Made by a program: the position numbers and the translations under genes
Notes under the pieces: generated by a model
What the model was told of the DNA's origin: nothing
The model's database searches: none
The model's input: the letters and a program-made list of their open reading frames with translations, nothing else
DNA from: Clostridia bacterium
Lineage (GTDB): Bacteria; Bacillota; Clostridia; UMGS1883
Assembly: GCA_017505525.1 (NCBI GenBank)
Contig: JAFVPB010000013.1
Span: 1 to 46,930, forward strand
Length of the DNA stretch: 46,930 bases
Reading direction: 5' to 3'
Part shown: positions 34,847 through 42,302 of the stretch, piece after piece
Layout: every line of letters begins with the position of its first letter
How positions within the stretch are numbered: the stretch's first letter is position 1

Positions 34847-36373
34847 ATGAAGAAAATATGTTTTGCTTTAATTATCTCTGTTGCATTATTGTTGTGTGGT
34901 TGCGGAGATGATAAAGCCAAAAAACAAAATATAAGTGAATCAGACATAATTAATCTGCAAATGGGAATGCCCGATAACCTTAACCCTTTAAAAGCACAAA
35001 AGCAAAGTGTGCGCGATGCAATGCTTCTTTGCTATGAGCCTTTGTTTGAGGTTGATGAAAAAATAGAGATAAGCGGAGTGCTTGCCGAAGACTGTAAGAT
35101 TTCAGACGATTCTTTTTCTGCTGTTATTAAGCTTAAAGATTCAGTGCTTTGGCACGATGGGAAAAAATTCACCTCGGGCGATGTTTGTTATACCATAGAT
35201 TATCTGAAAAACAATCCCGATTCACCGTATGCTTTTTGCGTGGAATATATTGAATCGGTAACTGCTATTGATTCGCTGATGTTGAGACTTAAGCTTTCAC
35301 GTCCGTATGCGCAGATTGCACATTCGCTTTATTTCCCCATAATTCCTGCACATATCGAAAATATCGATAAGAAAATAGTGGGAACAGGGCCGTATATCTA
35401 TAAAAATTATATAGAGGCAAGTTCGCTTGAACTTGCAGGGAATGAAAATTGGCATGGCGGCGAGGTTAAAACAAAGAAAATAAAATGCTCAGTTGTAAGG
35501 GATAACATTGCATCGGCAACGGCGTTTAATACAGGCATAATTGATGCCGTTACAAAAGATTATTTCGATCTTTCAAATAATGTTATAAAATCAAATATGC
35601 GAAGTGTGAGATTTCCTTCTTCAAAATTTGAATTTATGGTGTTTAATCACAATTCACCGCTTCTTAAATCTTCGGCACTGAGAGTTGCAATATCGCTTGC
35701 ACTTAACAGAGCAGAAATAGTGGAAGACGCATATGGCTCAAATGCTGTTGCGGCAAATGTGCCAATACATCCCGAGTCGGAGATTGCATCGGCACTCACT
35801 TCAACCGAGTATAACTTAAATAATGCACTCGAAATGTTTTTCCTGGAAGGATATTCTAAAAACGAGAAAACAGGCCTGCTTCAGAATTCAAGGGGAGAAA
35901 AGCTCAAATTTACTATTAAGGTTAACGAGGAAAACTCACAAAGAGTGAAATGTGCCGAGCTTATTAAACAGCAGCTTTTAAAGGCGGGCATAGAGGTAAG
36001 AATAGTAACTTTAAGCTTTGAAGAATATCAAAAGGCCATAGAAAGTGGGCAGTTTGAAGCGTATATAGGTGGCGTGAAGTCGGCTAATATATATGATTTT
36101 GAGTATCTGCTTTCCAAAAACGGCACTCTTAACACATTTGGTTACGACAGTAAGTATATGGAACTTAGCTTATCGGCGATTGCAAATGCACCGTCTGTAG
36201 ATTCACTTGAAAATGCACTTATGAATTTTGACGAGGTATACACCCGCGAACAGCCAATTTGCACGATAGCATATTTGTCCGATGTTTTAATAACTAACGA
36301 CAAGGTAATGGGTAAGCTTCTTCCAAGGCTTAACAGCCCTTATGCAAACATTAAAAACTGGTCGGTAAAATAG
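34847..36373 (+). CDS. Peptide-type ABC transporter substrate-binding lipoprotein (orphan)
   Basis: The 508-residue protein has a lipobox ending at C19 (LLLCGC) and a family-5 solute-binding fold: LQMGMPDNLNPLKAQ, LLCYEPLFEVDE, LKDSVLWHDGKKFTSGDVCY and IVGTGPYIYK, with the late signature EEYQKAIESGQFEAYIGG. Such proteins usually deliver peptides to Opp/Dpp permeases, but none is encoded here, so it may share a permease elsewhere or act as a receptor. The start is ATG 34847 after GAGGTAGAAC; an earlier in-frame ATG lies in pgeF. It sits upstream of dpaAB. Confidence 0.88.
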   Translation: MKKICFALIISVALLLCGCGDDKAKKQNISESDIINLQMGMPDNLNPLKAQKQSVRDAMLLCYEPLFEVDEKIEISGVLAEDCKISDDSFSAVIKLKDSVLWHDGKKFTSGDVCYTIDYLKNNPDSPYAFCVEYIESVTAIDSLMLRLKLSRPYAQIAHSLYFPIIPAHIENIDKKIVGTGPYIYKNYIEASSLELAGNENWHGGEVKTKKIKCSVVRDNIASATAFNTGIIDAVTKDYFDLSNNVIKSNMRSVRFPSSKFEFMVFNHNSPLLKSSALRVAISLALNRAEIVEDAYGSNAVAANVPIHPESEIASALTSTEYNLNNALEMFFLEGYSKNEKTGLLQNSRGEKLKFTIKVNEENSQRVKCAELIKQQLLKAGIEVRIVTLSFEEYQKAIESGQFEAYIGGVKSANIYDFEYLLSKNGTLNTFGYDSKYMELSLSAIANAPSVDSLENALMNFDEVYTREQPICTIAYLSDVLITNDKVMGKLLPRLNSPYANIKNWSVK

Positions 36374-36430
36374 AGAAAAAAAGCACCTTTTTATGTATTA
36401 ATTAATAATATATAGAGAGGTGTTTTCATT

Positions 36431-37264
36431 ATGGATATTAATATTCTTATTATTGGCGGAGATTCAAGAATCGATTATTTGATGCATCAACTTGTATGTG
36501 ATGGATATAAAGTGAAAAAGTTTTCAGACAGTGATACACTGAAAGGAGCTCTTGATAATTGCGATGTGGTTCTTTTGGGACTGCCTGCAAGCCGCGATGA
36601 TAAGACGGTGGATGCTCCAAATCTTAAAGAAAGTGTGCTTATTAAAGATTTAATGCGCCTGATGGGAGAAAATAAGCTTTTGCTTGCGGGGAAAATGTCG
36701 GAAAGAATGAAGGCCGTTGCAGATGTGTTTTCCGTGAAATGGGTTGATTATTTTATGCGTGAAGAACTTGAAATTTTAAATGCTATCCCAACGTGTGAGG
36801 GCGCAATCCAAATTGCTATGGAGGAACTTCCCGTAACAATTCATTCGTCGAAAGCTATTATAACGGGGTATGGAAGAATAGGCAAAATTCTGGCGAGAGA
36901 ACTTAGTTGCCTTGGCGCAGATGTAGTGGTTTGTGCCAGAAAGATTTCGGCAAGAGCTCAGGCACGTGCTGATGGGTTTAAAGCCATCGATTTTAGCGAG
37001 CTTAAAGAAAATATAGCCGACAGCACAGTTCTTTTTAACACGGTTCCTCATATGGTCATCGACAGAAGCATATTACTCGAGGCTAAAGGCACTTTAATTA
37101 TTGATTTGGCATCAAAACCGGGAGGAGTGGATATGGAAGCTGCCCGAGACGCAGGAGTTGATGTTGTGTGGGCACTTGGACTTCCGGGGAAGGTTGCTCC
37201 TGTAACTGCCGCAAATATCATAAAGGAAACCATCTACAATATATTCAATGAATTAGGTGAGTAG
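36431..37264 (+). CDS. dpaA: Dipicolinate synthase subunit A
   Basis: DpaA with DpaB turns dihydroxytetrahydrodipicolinate into dipicolinic acid, the spore-core calcium chelator; it acts in the mother cell. The 277-residue protein has an N-terminal Rossmann-like segment (NILIIGGDSRIDYLM) and an NAD(P)-binding motif at about 141-155 (AIITGYGRIGKILA). The end, VVWALGLPGKVAPVTAA, is typical. The ribosome site is AGAGAGGTG. The gene overlaps its partner closely: dpaB starts two bases after the dpaA stop. The pair marks this organism as a spore former. Confidence 0.96.
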   Translation: MDINILIIGGDSRIDYLMHQLVCDGYKVKKFSDSDTLKGALDNCDVVLLGLPASRDDKTVDAPNLKESVLIKDLMRLMGENKLLLAGKMSERMKAVADVFSVKWVDYFMREELEILNAIPTCEGAIQIAMEELPVTIHSSKAIITGYGRIGKILARELSCLGADVVVCARKISARAQARADGFKAIDFSELKENIADSTVLFNTVPHMVIDRSILLEAKGTLIIDLASKPGGVDMEAARDAGVDVVWALGLPGKVAPVTAANIIKETIYNIFNELGE

Positions 37265-37265
37265 T

Positions 37266-37844
37266 ATGGATGTAGAAAAAATACGGCTTGGATTTGCTTT
37301 TACAGGCTCTTTCTGTACGCTCAGAAGTGTAACAGATATACTGTATAAAGTAAAAGAGTGTGGCTATCAGATTGTGCCGATTATGAGCGAAATGGTATAC
37401 TCTACCGATACGCGCTTCGGGACTTGCAGAAGTTATATAGAAGAAATTGAAAGCCTGTGCGGAAGAAAGATAATTTCAACCATTAAAGAGGCAGAGCCAA
37501 TCGGCCCGAAAAATCTTTTGGATGCCCTTGTGATTGCTCCCTGTACGGGCAATACTTTGGGTAAGCTTGCTTCAGGAATAAACGATGGCTGTGTGCCGCT
37601 TGCATCAAAGGCAACATTGAGAAACAACCGCCCTGTAATTATTGCACCGTCGACAAACGATGGTCTTGGAGCAAGTGCAAAAAACATAGGACTTTTACTT
37701 AACACAAAAAATATTTATTTTGTACCTTTTGGTCAGGATGCACCGTTTGATAAGAATAATTCGCTTGTTGCAAAGTGGGAAATGCTGATTCCTGCAATTG
37801 AAGCAGCACTTTGCGGAAGGCAGCTTCAGCCTGTATTACAATAG
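37266..37844 (+). CDS. dpaB: Dipicolinate synthase subunit B (flavoprotein)
   Basis: The 192-residue flavoprotein-type subunit shows GFAFTGSFCTLRSV (FMN-binding-like), STDTRFGTC, IAPCTGNTLGKLA and NRPVIIAPSTNDGLGASA, as expected for DpaB/SpoVFB. It works with DpaA. The start, ATG 37266, follows AGGTGA; a GTG at 37257 would add three residues. A very stable terminator follows 42 bases later, so dpaA and dpaB form the end of their transcript. Confidence 0.95.
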   Translation: MDVEKIRLGFAFTGSFCTLRSVTDILYKVKECGYQIVPIMSEMVYSTDTRFGTCRSYIEEIESLCGRKIISTIKEAEPIGPKNLLDALVIAPCTGNTLGKLASGINDGCVPLASKATLRNNRPVIIAPSTNDGLGASAKNIGLLLNTKNIYFVPFGQDAPFDKNNSLVAKWEMLIPAIEAALCGRQLQPVLQ

Positions 37845-37885
37845 GCGAAGTTATCTGCTTTGAAAAATTTCTCCTATTCCCTGAA

Positions 37886-37934
37886 AAAGAGAGAAGGACT
37901 TAAAAACTTTGTGTTTTTAAGTCCTTCTCTCTTT
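37886..37934 (+). terminator. Very stable terminator after dpaB
   Basis: Two 22-base arms, 37886-37907 and 37913-37934, are perfect complements around TTTGT; the stem ends in AAA/TTT. There is no mismatch in 22 bp, much longer than the other terminators here. It also blocks transcription coming from the converging relic. Confidence 0.85.
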
Positions 37935-37975
37935 AGGAATTAGAACATGGAAAACGATATATAGTTACATATAAC

Positions 37976-38200
37976 TTATATGTTTTCAACTTTAATAATA
38001 TTGGTGTTTCCCACTTTGCCGTTTACAGTGCCTGCCGTCATTACTATACTGTTGCCTTTTTTGAACTTAAGGTGTTCACTGTGCGTGCCGTGGGAAAAAA
38101 TAAGCCTTGCCACATTAAGACCTGAAAGGCACATGCGCGTGAAAACCGCCTCGTCGAAGCTAGCGGGGCCGATTGTTCATACTATTTTTGTTTTACGCAT
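37976..38200 (-). pseudogene. Pyruvate kinase relic with internal deletion and nonsense codon
   Basis: The - strand reads MRKTKIV, a TGA, then TIGPASFDEA, MCLSGLNVARLIFSHGTHSE, which is the pyruvate kinase N-terminus (the usual sequence is KIVCTIGPAS and NVARLNFSHGTHEEH). After about 45 codons it jumps to GNSIVMTAGTVNGKVGNTNI and ends IKVENI, the normal pyruvate kinase C-terminus (VTAG, GNTN-IKV). About 400 codons of the usual 470 or more are missing, the Cys codon at position 8 is TGA, and the active-region Asn is Ile. It follows ireB by 11 bases. This is a decayed gene, not a functional protein. Confidence 0.82.
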
Positions 38201-38211
38201 AAAAACTTTCT

Positions 38212-38466
38212 TTACTTATCAGAAAGATATTTTCTGAAAACTACTTCTAAAATTTCGTCGCGTTCTACCTTTGTGATAAGGCTGCGGGCACCCTTATGAC
38301 CTGTGATATAGGTTGGATCACCCGACATAATGTAGCCCACAAGCTGGCTGATGGGATCGTACCCTTTTTCAATAAGCGCAGCGTGAACACGGCATATTAT
38401 CGCATCAATTTCAGTGTCGCGTGTTTTACAAATATCAATATGATGAGTTTGCTTTCTGTCTTCCAT
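38212..38466 (-). CDS. ireB: IreB-family regulatory phosphoprotein
   Basis: This 84-residue protein belongs to the IreB (DUF965/UPF0297) family; in enterococci IreB is phosphorylated by the PASTA kinase IreK and affects cephalosporin resistance. Typical stretches are [36 protein letters not shown] and [16 protein letters not shown]. The N-terminus carries TRDTE, near the Thr residues phosphorylated in the family. Usual neighbours (alaS, ruvX) are absent. The ribosome site is AAAGGTAGAGAG. The gene is followed by the pyruvate kinase relic and is divergent from the dnaD-like gene. Confidence 0.92.
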   Translation of the reverse strand: MEDRKQTHHIDICKTRDTEIDAIICRVHAALIEKGYDPISQLVGYIMSGDPTYITGHKGARSLITKVERDEILEVVFRKYLSDK

Positions 38467-38590
38467 ATGCTCTCTACCTTTCAGAAAATTGCAAATTTAC
38501 TTTTCTGATTATATATTACACTATAAACAGTAAGATTACAATAGTGGTAACAAAAACGTAATATTATCTTTACCAAACCTTAATGCTGTA

Positions 38591-38619
38591 TTGACTTTTT
38601 TCTTGTGTGATGCTATAAT
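38591..38619 (+). promoter_or_regulatory. Sigma-A promoter of the dnaD/dnaC-like operon
   Basis: TTGACT (38591-38596) and TATAAT (38614-38619) at 17-base spacing lie 55 bases before the first start codon. Confidence 0.82.
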
Positions 38620-38674
38620 TACGTTGGCTTATATTCTGTATTTTTAATTATTTTAAAAGAAAAAGGTGCTCAAA

Positions 38675-39646
38675 ATGGCAAGCTTTTCCCATATCCAGAA
38701 ATCAATACCGATACCAATGGAATTTATAAATAAATATATGATAAATGCAAACGCCACATATGTTAAGGTGTATTTATACGGGCTTTTAAAGTGCTATGAA
38801 GAATGCGAAGTTACAAATGCCGAAATAGCTGAGGCTCTTGATATACTTGAAACCGATGTAAATAAGGCATGGCGCTACTGGAAAAAGGTGGGCCTTGTTC
38901 ATTCCGAAAAGAAGGGAAGCCTTGTTTTTGATATTATTCCCGCGGAAGAGGTTAGTTTATCCAAAAAAGAAGAAAAGCAGGAAGATCTTCCAAAGGAAGA
39001 GAAAACTCAGCAGGTTTCAATGAAAGATATTTCGCAGTCTATGGCAATTAATCCTTCAATCAAGGAAACGATAACAACTGCTGAAAAGCTTCTTAAGAAA
39101 ACACTCACTCAGCGCGAAATCACAGCAATATATAATTTTATGGACTGGTACGCTATGACGGGCGAAATGGTGCTTGTGCTTTTAGAATACTGTATAAATA
39201 TCGAAAAAACAAGCTTCGCTTATATTGAAAAGGTTGCTGCTAGCTGGAACGAGCAGGGAATAAACACTCTCGATGCTGCAGTGAAGGTGTTGAACCGTCA
39301 GATAAAGGAAAATAAAATCCAGAATAAGTGCAAGAAGATGTTTGGCATCGACAGGTCGCTTTCGGGGACTGAGGCAAAATACATATCATCGTGGGTTTTT
39401 GAATGCTCGATGAGTGAATCGATGATTAAAGCGGCATATGAAAGAACAGTTAATAATACAGGAAAGCTTTCTTTTCCATATATGAACACCATAATAAAGG
39501 CATGGTTTGAAAAGGGAATTAAAACTGTTTCACAGATAGAACAAAAAGATGTGAAGAAGATCGTGAAGAAAAACAATGCCGACTATGAGGCTGACGAGAT
39601 GGCGGCAATAGAAAGAAAGCTTAGATTAGAGCGTCATAAACGCTGA
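38675..39646 (+). CDS. DnaD-domain replication protein
   Basis: The 323-residue protein has a winged-helix N-terminal part (about 15-80; YVKVYLYGLLKCYEECEVTN and ETDVNKAWRYWKKVGLV) and two C-terminal DnaD/DnaB_2 domains (about 125-205 and 210-290; the second has SYISSWVF-like and YMNTIIKAWFEKGI). DnaD-type proteins help load the replicative helicase. The next gene is a DnaC-like ATPase 14 bases on, the usual clostridial pair. The start is ATG 38675 after AAAGGTG; a GTG three codons earlier is less likely. Confidence 0.9.
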   Translation: MASFSHIQKSIPIPMEFINKYMINANATYVKVYLYGLLKCYEECEVTNAEIAEALDILETDVNKAWRYWKKVGLVHSEKKGSLVFDIIPAEEVSLSKKEEKQEDLPKEEKTQQVSMKDISQSMAINPSIKETITTAEKLLKKTLTQREITAIYNFMDWYAMTGEMVLVLLEYCINIEKTSFAYIEKVAASWNEQGINTLDAAVKVLNRQIKENKIQNKCKKMFGIDRSLSGTEAKYISSWVFECSMSESMIKAAYERTVNNTGKLSFPYMNTIIKAWFEKGIKTVSQIEQKDVKKIVKKNNADYEADEMAAIERKLRLERHKR

Positions 39647-39660
39647 CAGAGGTGGAAAAA

Positions 39661-40659
39661 ATGGCTGAATCTATATACGATAAGGCTTCGAAAATTATAA
39701 ACAGCAGAAAAAGGTCGCGTGAAGCAGAGCTTGAAAGAAGACGTACGGAAGTATTTGGCAAGGTTCCGCGCCTTAAAGAAATCGAGCTTGAACTCGATCG
39801 CTACGGAATTCGTATGCTTAATCTTATAGCAGCGGGCGAGTGCGATGAAGAGAGCGCCGTAGCAGGAATTATGAAAGAGAATAAGGCATATATAGAAGAA
39901 AGAAATGCTCTTCTTATAAAAAACGGATACGGAAGCGATTATCTTAGTTTGCCCTTTGTTTGTAAAGATTGCCACGATACGGGCTTTATAGGTGGAAGTA
40001 TGTGTAAATGCCTTGAAAAAGAAATCCTTTCGTGTGCATTAAGCGATGCCAATCTTTCGGAAAAAATGGCAGACCAGACGTTTGAAAATTTTAAACTTTC
40101 TTACTACAGCGACGAATACGACCAGAATTTTGGTTGCTCACCAAGAAAAAATATGGAAGCGATACTCTCAGACTGTATTGATTATGCTGAAAACTTTGAA
40201 AGAAGTTGTGAGAATCTGCTTTTCTGCGGAGGGTGCGGGCTTGGTAAAACATATCTTTCTTCAGCAATTGCCAATGCCCTTATAAAAAAGGGAACAGATG
40301 TGCTTTATGTAAGCAGTAACGCACTTTTCCCCATCCTTGAGGATATGCATTTCGGGCGCGATGTTAGTGAAAGGGCAACATATATTGTTAAAAAAATTAA
40401 CGAGTGCGACCTTTTGATATTAGATGATTTGGGAAGCGAATTTGTAACACAGTTTACCTGTGCCGAGCTTTTCAGAATTATAAACAATCGTCTTCTTAGT
40501 GGAAGTAAGATGATTATATCAACAAATTTAAACAGAGACGGGCTTTCTGAACTGTATACACAGAGAATTGCTTCAAGAATATCGGGCTCGTTCAGTATTT
40601 TTGAATTTTTCGGCTCTGATATTCGAAGAATTAAAAAGCTTGAAAACAAATGTGGGTAA
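39661..40659 (+). CDS. DnaC/IstB-type ATP-binding helicase loader
   Basis: The 332-residue AAA+ protein has an N-terminal helical and zinc-like segment (CKDCHDTGFIGGSMCKC at about 104-120) and an ATPase core: Walker A GGCGLGKTY at about 185-193, Walker B LLILDDLGSE at about 255 and sensor STNLNRD. The end (GSFSIFEFFGSDIRRIK) matches DnaC/DnaI-type loaders. It should work with the DnaD-domain protein encoded just upstream. The start is ATG 39661 after GAGGTGG. Transposon-borne IstB is unlikely because no istA transposase is near. Confidence 0.91.
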   Translation: MAESIYDKASKIINSRKRSREAELERRRTEVFGKVPRLKEIELELDRYGIRMLNLIAAGECDEESAVAGIMKENKAYIEERNALLIKNGYGSDYLSLPFVCKDCHDTGFIGGSMCKCLEKEILSCALSDANLSEKMADQTFENFKLSYYSDEYDQNFGCSPRKNMEAILSDCIDYAENFERSCENLLFCGGCGLGKTYLSSAIANALIKKGTDVLYVSSNALFPILEDMHFGRDVSERATYIVKKINECDLLILDDLGSEFVTQFTCAELFRIINNRLLSGSKMIISTNLNRDGLSELYTQRIASRISGSFSIFEFFGSDIRRIKKLENKCG

Positions 40660-40671
40660 AGTGAGGCAAAA

Positions 40672-40944
40672 ATGAAAGAAGAACTTAAAAAACATATATC
40701 GCAGCTTGAGGAAATACTTATTGAGTTTAGAATCAGCGAAGAAAAAGCGCAATCACTGCTTGCCGATTTTCTGGGAGAACTTAAAAATGAAAAAACAGAC
40801 AGTGAAAGTGCTTATGGAGTTTGCATCTATAATGTGCTCGCAACAATCAATTCGGTTCCGTGCCTTACAAAGAAAAGCGCTCAGCTTATGAATGCTTTGA
40901 TGGAGGCAAAGGAAGAAATGAGTATAATTAGCGAAATATTGTAG
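40672..40944 (+). CDS. Small helical protein of unknown function
   Basis: The 90-residue product is predicted helical (KEELKKHISQLEEILIEFRI; LMNALMEAKEEMSIISEIL). It follows the helicase-loader gene by 12 bases with GTGAGG upstream of ATG, so it is probably cotranscribed. I recognise no family. A promoter for the next operon starts 40 bases after its stop. Confidence 0.62.
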   Translation: MKEELKKHISQLEEILIEFRISEEKAQSLLADFLGELKNEKTDSESAYGVCIYNVLATINSVPCLTKKSAQLMNALMEAKEEMSIISEIL

Positions 40945-40983
40945 AAAACTGCCGAAAAATTTGTAAAACGGCCGTATTTTCGG

Positions 40984-41012
40984 TTGACAAAAAAGCGCTA
41001 TAGTATTATAAT
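40984..41012 (+). promoter_or_regulatory. Consensus promoter of the branched-chain amino-acid operon
   Basis: TTGACA (40984-40989) and TATAAT (41007-41012) are exact consensus with 17-base spacing. The start should fall near 41019, giving a leader of about 215 bases before ilvE. Confidence 0.9.
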
Positions 41013-41034
41013 TAGATAAATAGAGGTGTACGTT

Positions 41035-41145
41035 ATGATTATGGCAACTTTTAATGCAGTTATAATACTTGGCATTAGCGCTATTATTATTCTAAATGTG
41101 GTTTCAGAATCAGGTAGCGTTTGTTGTCGTGCAGAGGTATATTAA
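41035..41145 (+). CDS. Branched-chain amino-acid leader peptide (attenuator ORF)
   Basis: The 36-codon ORF starts at ATG 41035 after AGAGGTG, about 16 bases into the predicted transcript. Its product contains seven Ile, five Val and two Leu, with the dense run AVIILGISAIIILNVV (codons 8-23). The ORF is followed by a terminator hairpin and then ilvE. Its own sequence CAGGTA (41111-41116) can pair with the first arm of that terminator. This is the arrangement of classical translation-coupled attenuation: ribosome stalling on Ile/Val/Leu codons when charged tRNA is scarce allows the alternative pairing. A small membrane protein is the alternative reading, but the position strongly favours a leader. 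Confidence 0.75.
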   Translation: MIMATFNAVIILGISAIIILNVVSESGSVCCRAEVY

Positions 41146-41170
41146 TTAGCAACATGATTATTGTTACCTG
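41111..41170 (+). promoter_or_regulatory. Possible antiterminator pairing
   Basis: CAGGTA (41111-41116), just after the Ile/Val-rich codons, is complementary to TACCTG (41165-41170), which is the left arm of the attenuator terminator. The two pairings exclude each other. A ribosome held on codons 17-23 would leave the first segment free. Confidence 0.6.
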
Positions 41171-41195
41171 CGGCAATGCGCCTCAGGTAATTTTT
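41164..41195 (+). terminator. Attenuator terminator before ilvE
   Basis: TTACCTG (41164-41170) and CAGGTAA (41184-41190) pair, with inner GGC/GCC, and five T follow. It lies between the leader peptide stop and ilvE, 40 bases before the ilvE start, so transcription must escape it to reach the operon. Confidence 0.87.
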
Positions 41196-41234
41196 ATTTA
41201 GCTTATAAACAATAATTGAAAGGAAGTAATATAA

Positions 41235-42302
41235 ATGTTAAACATCAAAATCGAAAGAACTCAGGCTCCTAAGGAAAAGCCTGCAAAAGGCACAAAGCTT
41301 GGCTTTGGTAAAATCTTTACAGACCATATGTTTGTAATGGACTACACAGAGGGTAAGGGCTGGCACGATGCAAGAATCATCCCTTTCCAGGACCTTGTAA
41401 TGTCGCCTGCGGCAATGGTATTCCACTATGGTCAGGAAATGTTTGAAGGCCTTAAGGCATACAAGGGCGTTGACGGAAAGGTAAGACTTTTCCGCCCCGA
41501 TATGAATGCAAAAAGAACTAACGATACTAACGACCGTCTTTGCATTCCCAATCTTCCTGTAGAAGATTTTGTTGAGGCTGTTAAGGCAGTTGTTAAGGTT
41601 GATGAAGACTGGATTCCCACAGAAGACGGCACATCTCTCTACATCCGTCCGTTCATTATTGCAACAGACGAATTTTTAGGTGTTGCTCCTTCAAAAACAT
41701 ATAAGTTTATAATTATTCTTGCTCCAAGCGGTGCTTACTACGAAAGCGGTCTTGCTCCTGTAGGTATCTGGATTGAGGATGAATATGTAAGAGCAGTTAA
41801 AGGCGGTATGGGCTTTGCTAAAACAGGCGGTAACTATGCTGCAAGTCTTATTGCTCAGGTTAAGGCACACGACGATGGCTACTCACAGGTATTGTGGCTC
41901 GATGGCGTTGAAAGAAAATATATTGAAGAAGTTGGCGCTATGAACATCTTCTTTAAGATTGACGGAAAGATTGTTACTCCAATGCTCAACGGCAGCATTC
42001 TTCCGGGTGTTACACGTAACAGCGTAATTGCACTTTGCAAAAAGATGGGTTACGAAGTTGAAGAAAGAAGAATAAGCGCACAGGAGCTTATCGATGCACA
42101 GAAATCAGGCAAGCTTGAAGAATGCTTCGGCACAGGTACAGCGGCTGTTATTTCTCCTGTTGGAAAGCTTCGCTATATTGACGATGTTATGATTATCAAC
42201 AATAACGAAATCGGCGAAGTAAGCCAGAAGCTCTACGATACTCTTACAGGTATTCAGTGGGGTAAGCGTGAGGATGATATGGGATGGACAGTAGAAGTAT
42301 AA
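41235..42302 (+). CDS. ilvE: Branched-chain amino-acid aminotransferase
   Basis: This class-IV PLP aminotransferase interconverts Val, Leu, Ile and their 2-oxoacids. The 355-residue length and sequence fit the long BCAT group: GWHDARIIPFQ, VFHYGQEMFEGLKAY, FRPDMNAKRTNDTNDRLCIP, PLP-binding Lys196 (FAKTGGNYAAS), YIEEVGAMNIFF and GSILPGVTRNSVI, with FGTGTAAVISPVG near the end. The gene follows the attenuator and begins the operon with the oxoacid:ferredoxin oxidoreductase. Its ribosome site is AAAGGAAG. The next gene overlaps its end by 19 bases. Confidence 0.96.
   Translation: MLNIKIERTQAPKEKPAKGTKLGFGKIFTDHMFVMDYTEGKGWHDARIIPFQDLVMSPAAMVFHYGQEMFEGLKAYKGVDGKVRLFRPDMNAKRTNDTNDRLCIPNLPVEDFVEAVKAVVKVDEDWIPTEDGTSLYIRPFIIATDEFLGVAPSKTYKFIIILAPSGAYYESGLAPVGIWIEDEYVRAVKGGMGFAKTGGNYAASLIAQVKAHDDGYSQVLWLDGVERKYIEEVGAMNIFFKIDGKIVTPMLNGSILPGVTRNSVIALCKKMGYEVEERRISAQELIDAQKSGKLEECFGTGTAAVISPVGKLRYIDDVMIINNNEIGEVSQKLYDTLTGIQWGKREDDMGWTVEV

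Noticed and set aside
38177-38179. TGA in the pyruvate kinase relic read as selenocysteine
   Set aside because: No SECIS-like hairpin follows, about 400 codons are missing, and pyruvate kinase is not a selenoprotein.
39661-40659. Transposon-type IstB
   Set aside because: No IstA transposase or IS21 ends nearby, and the DnaD-domain gene upstream fits a chromosomal helicase loader.
41019-41234. T-box riboswitch before ilvE
   Set aside because: No AG-bulge or T-box sequence (TGGNACCGCG-like) is present, and a leader ORF occupies the space.
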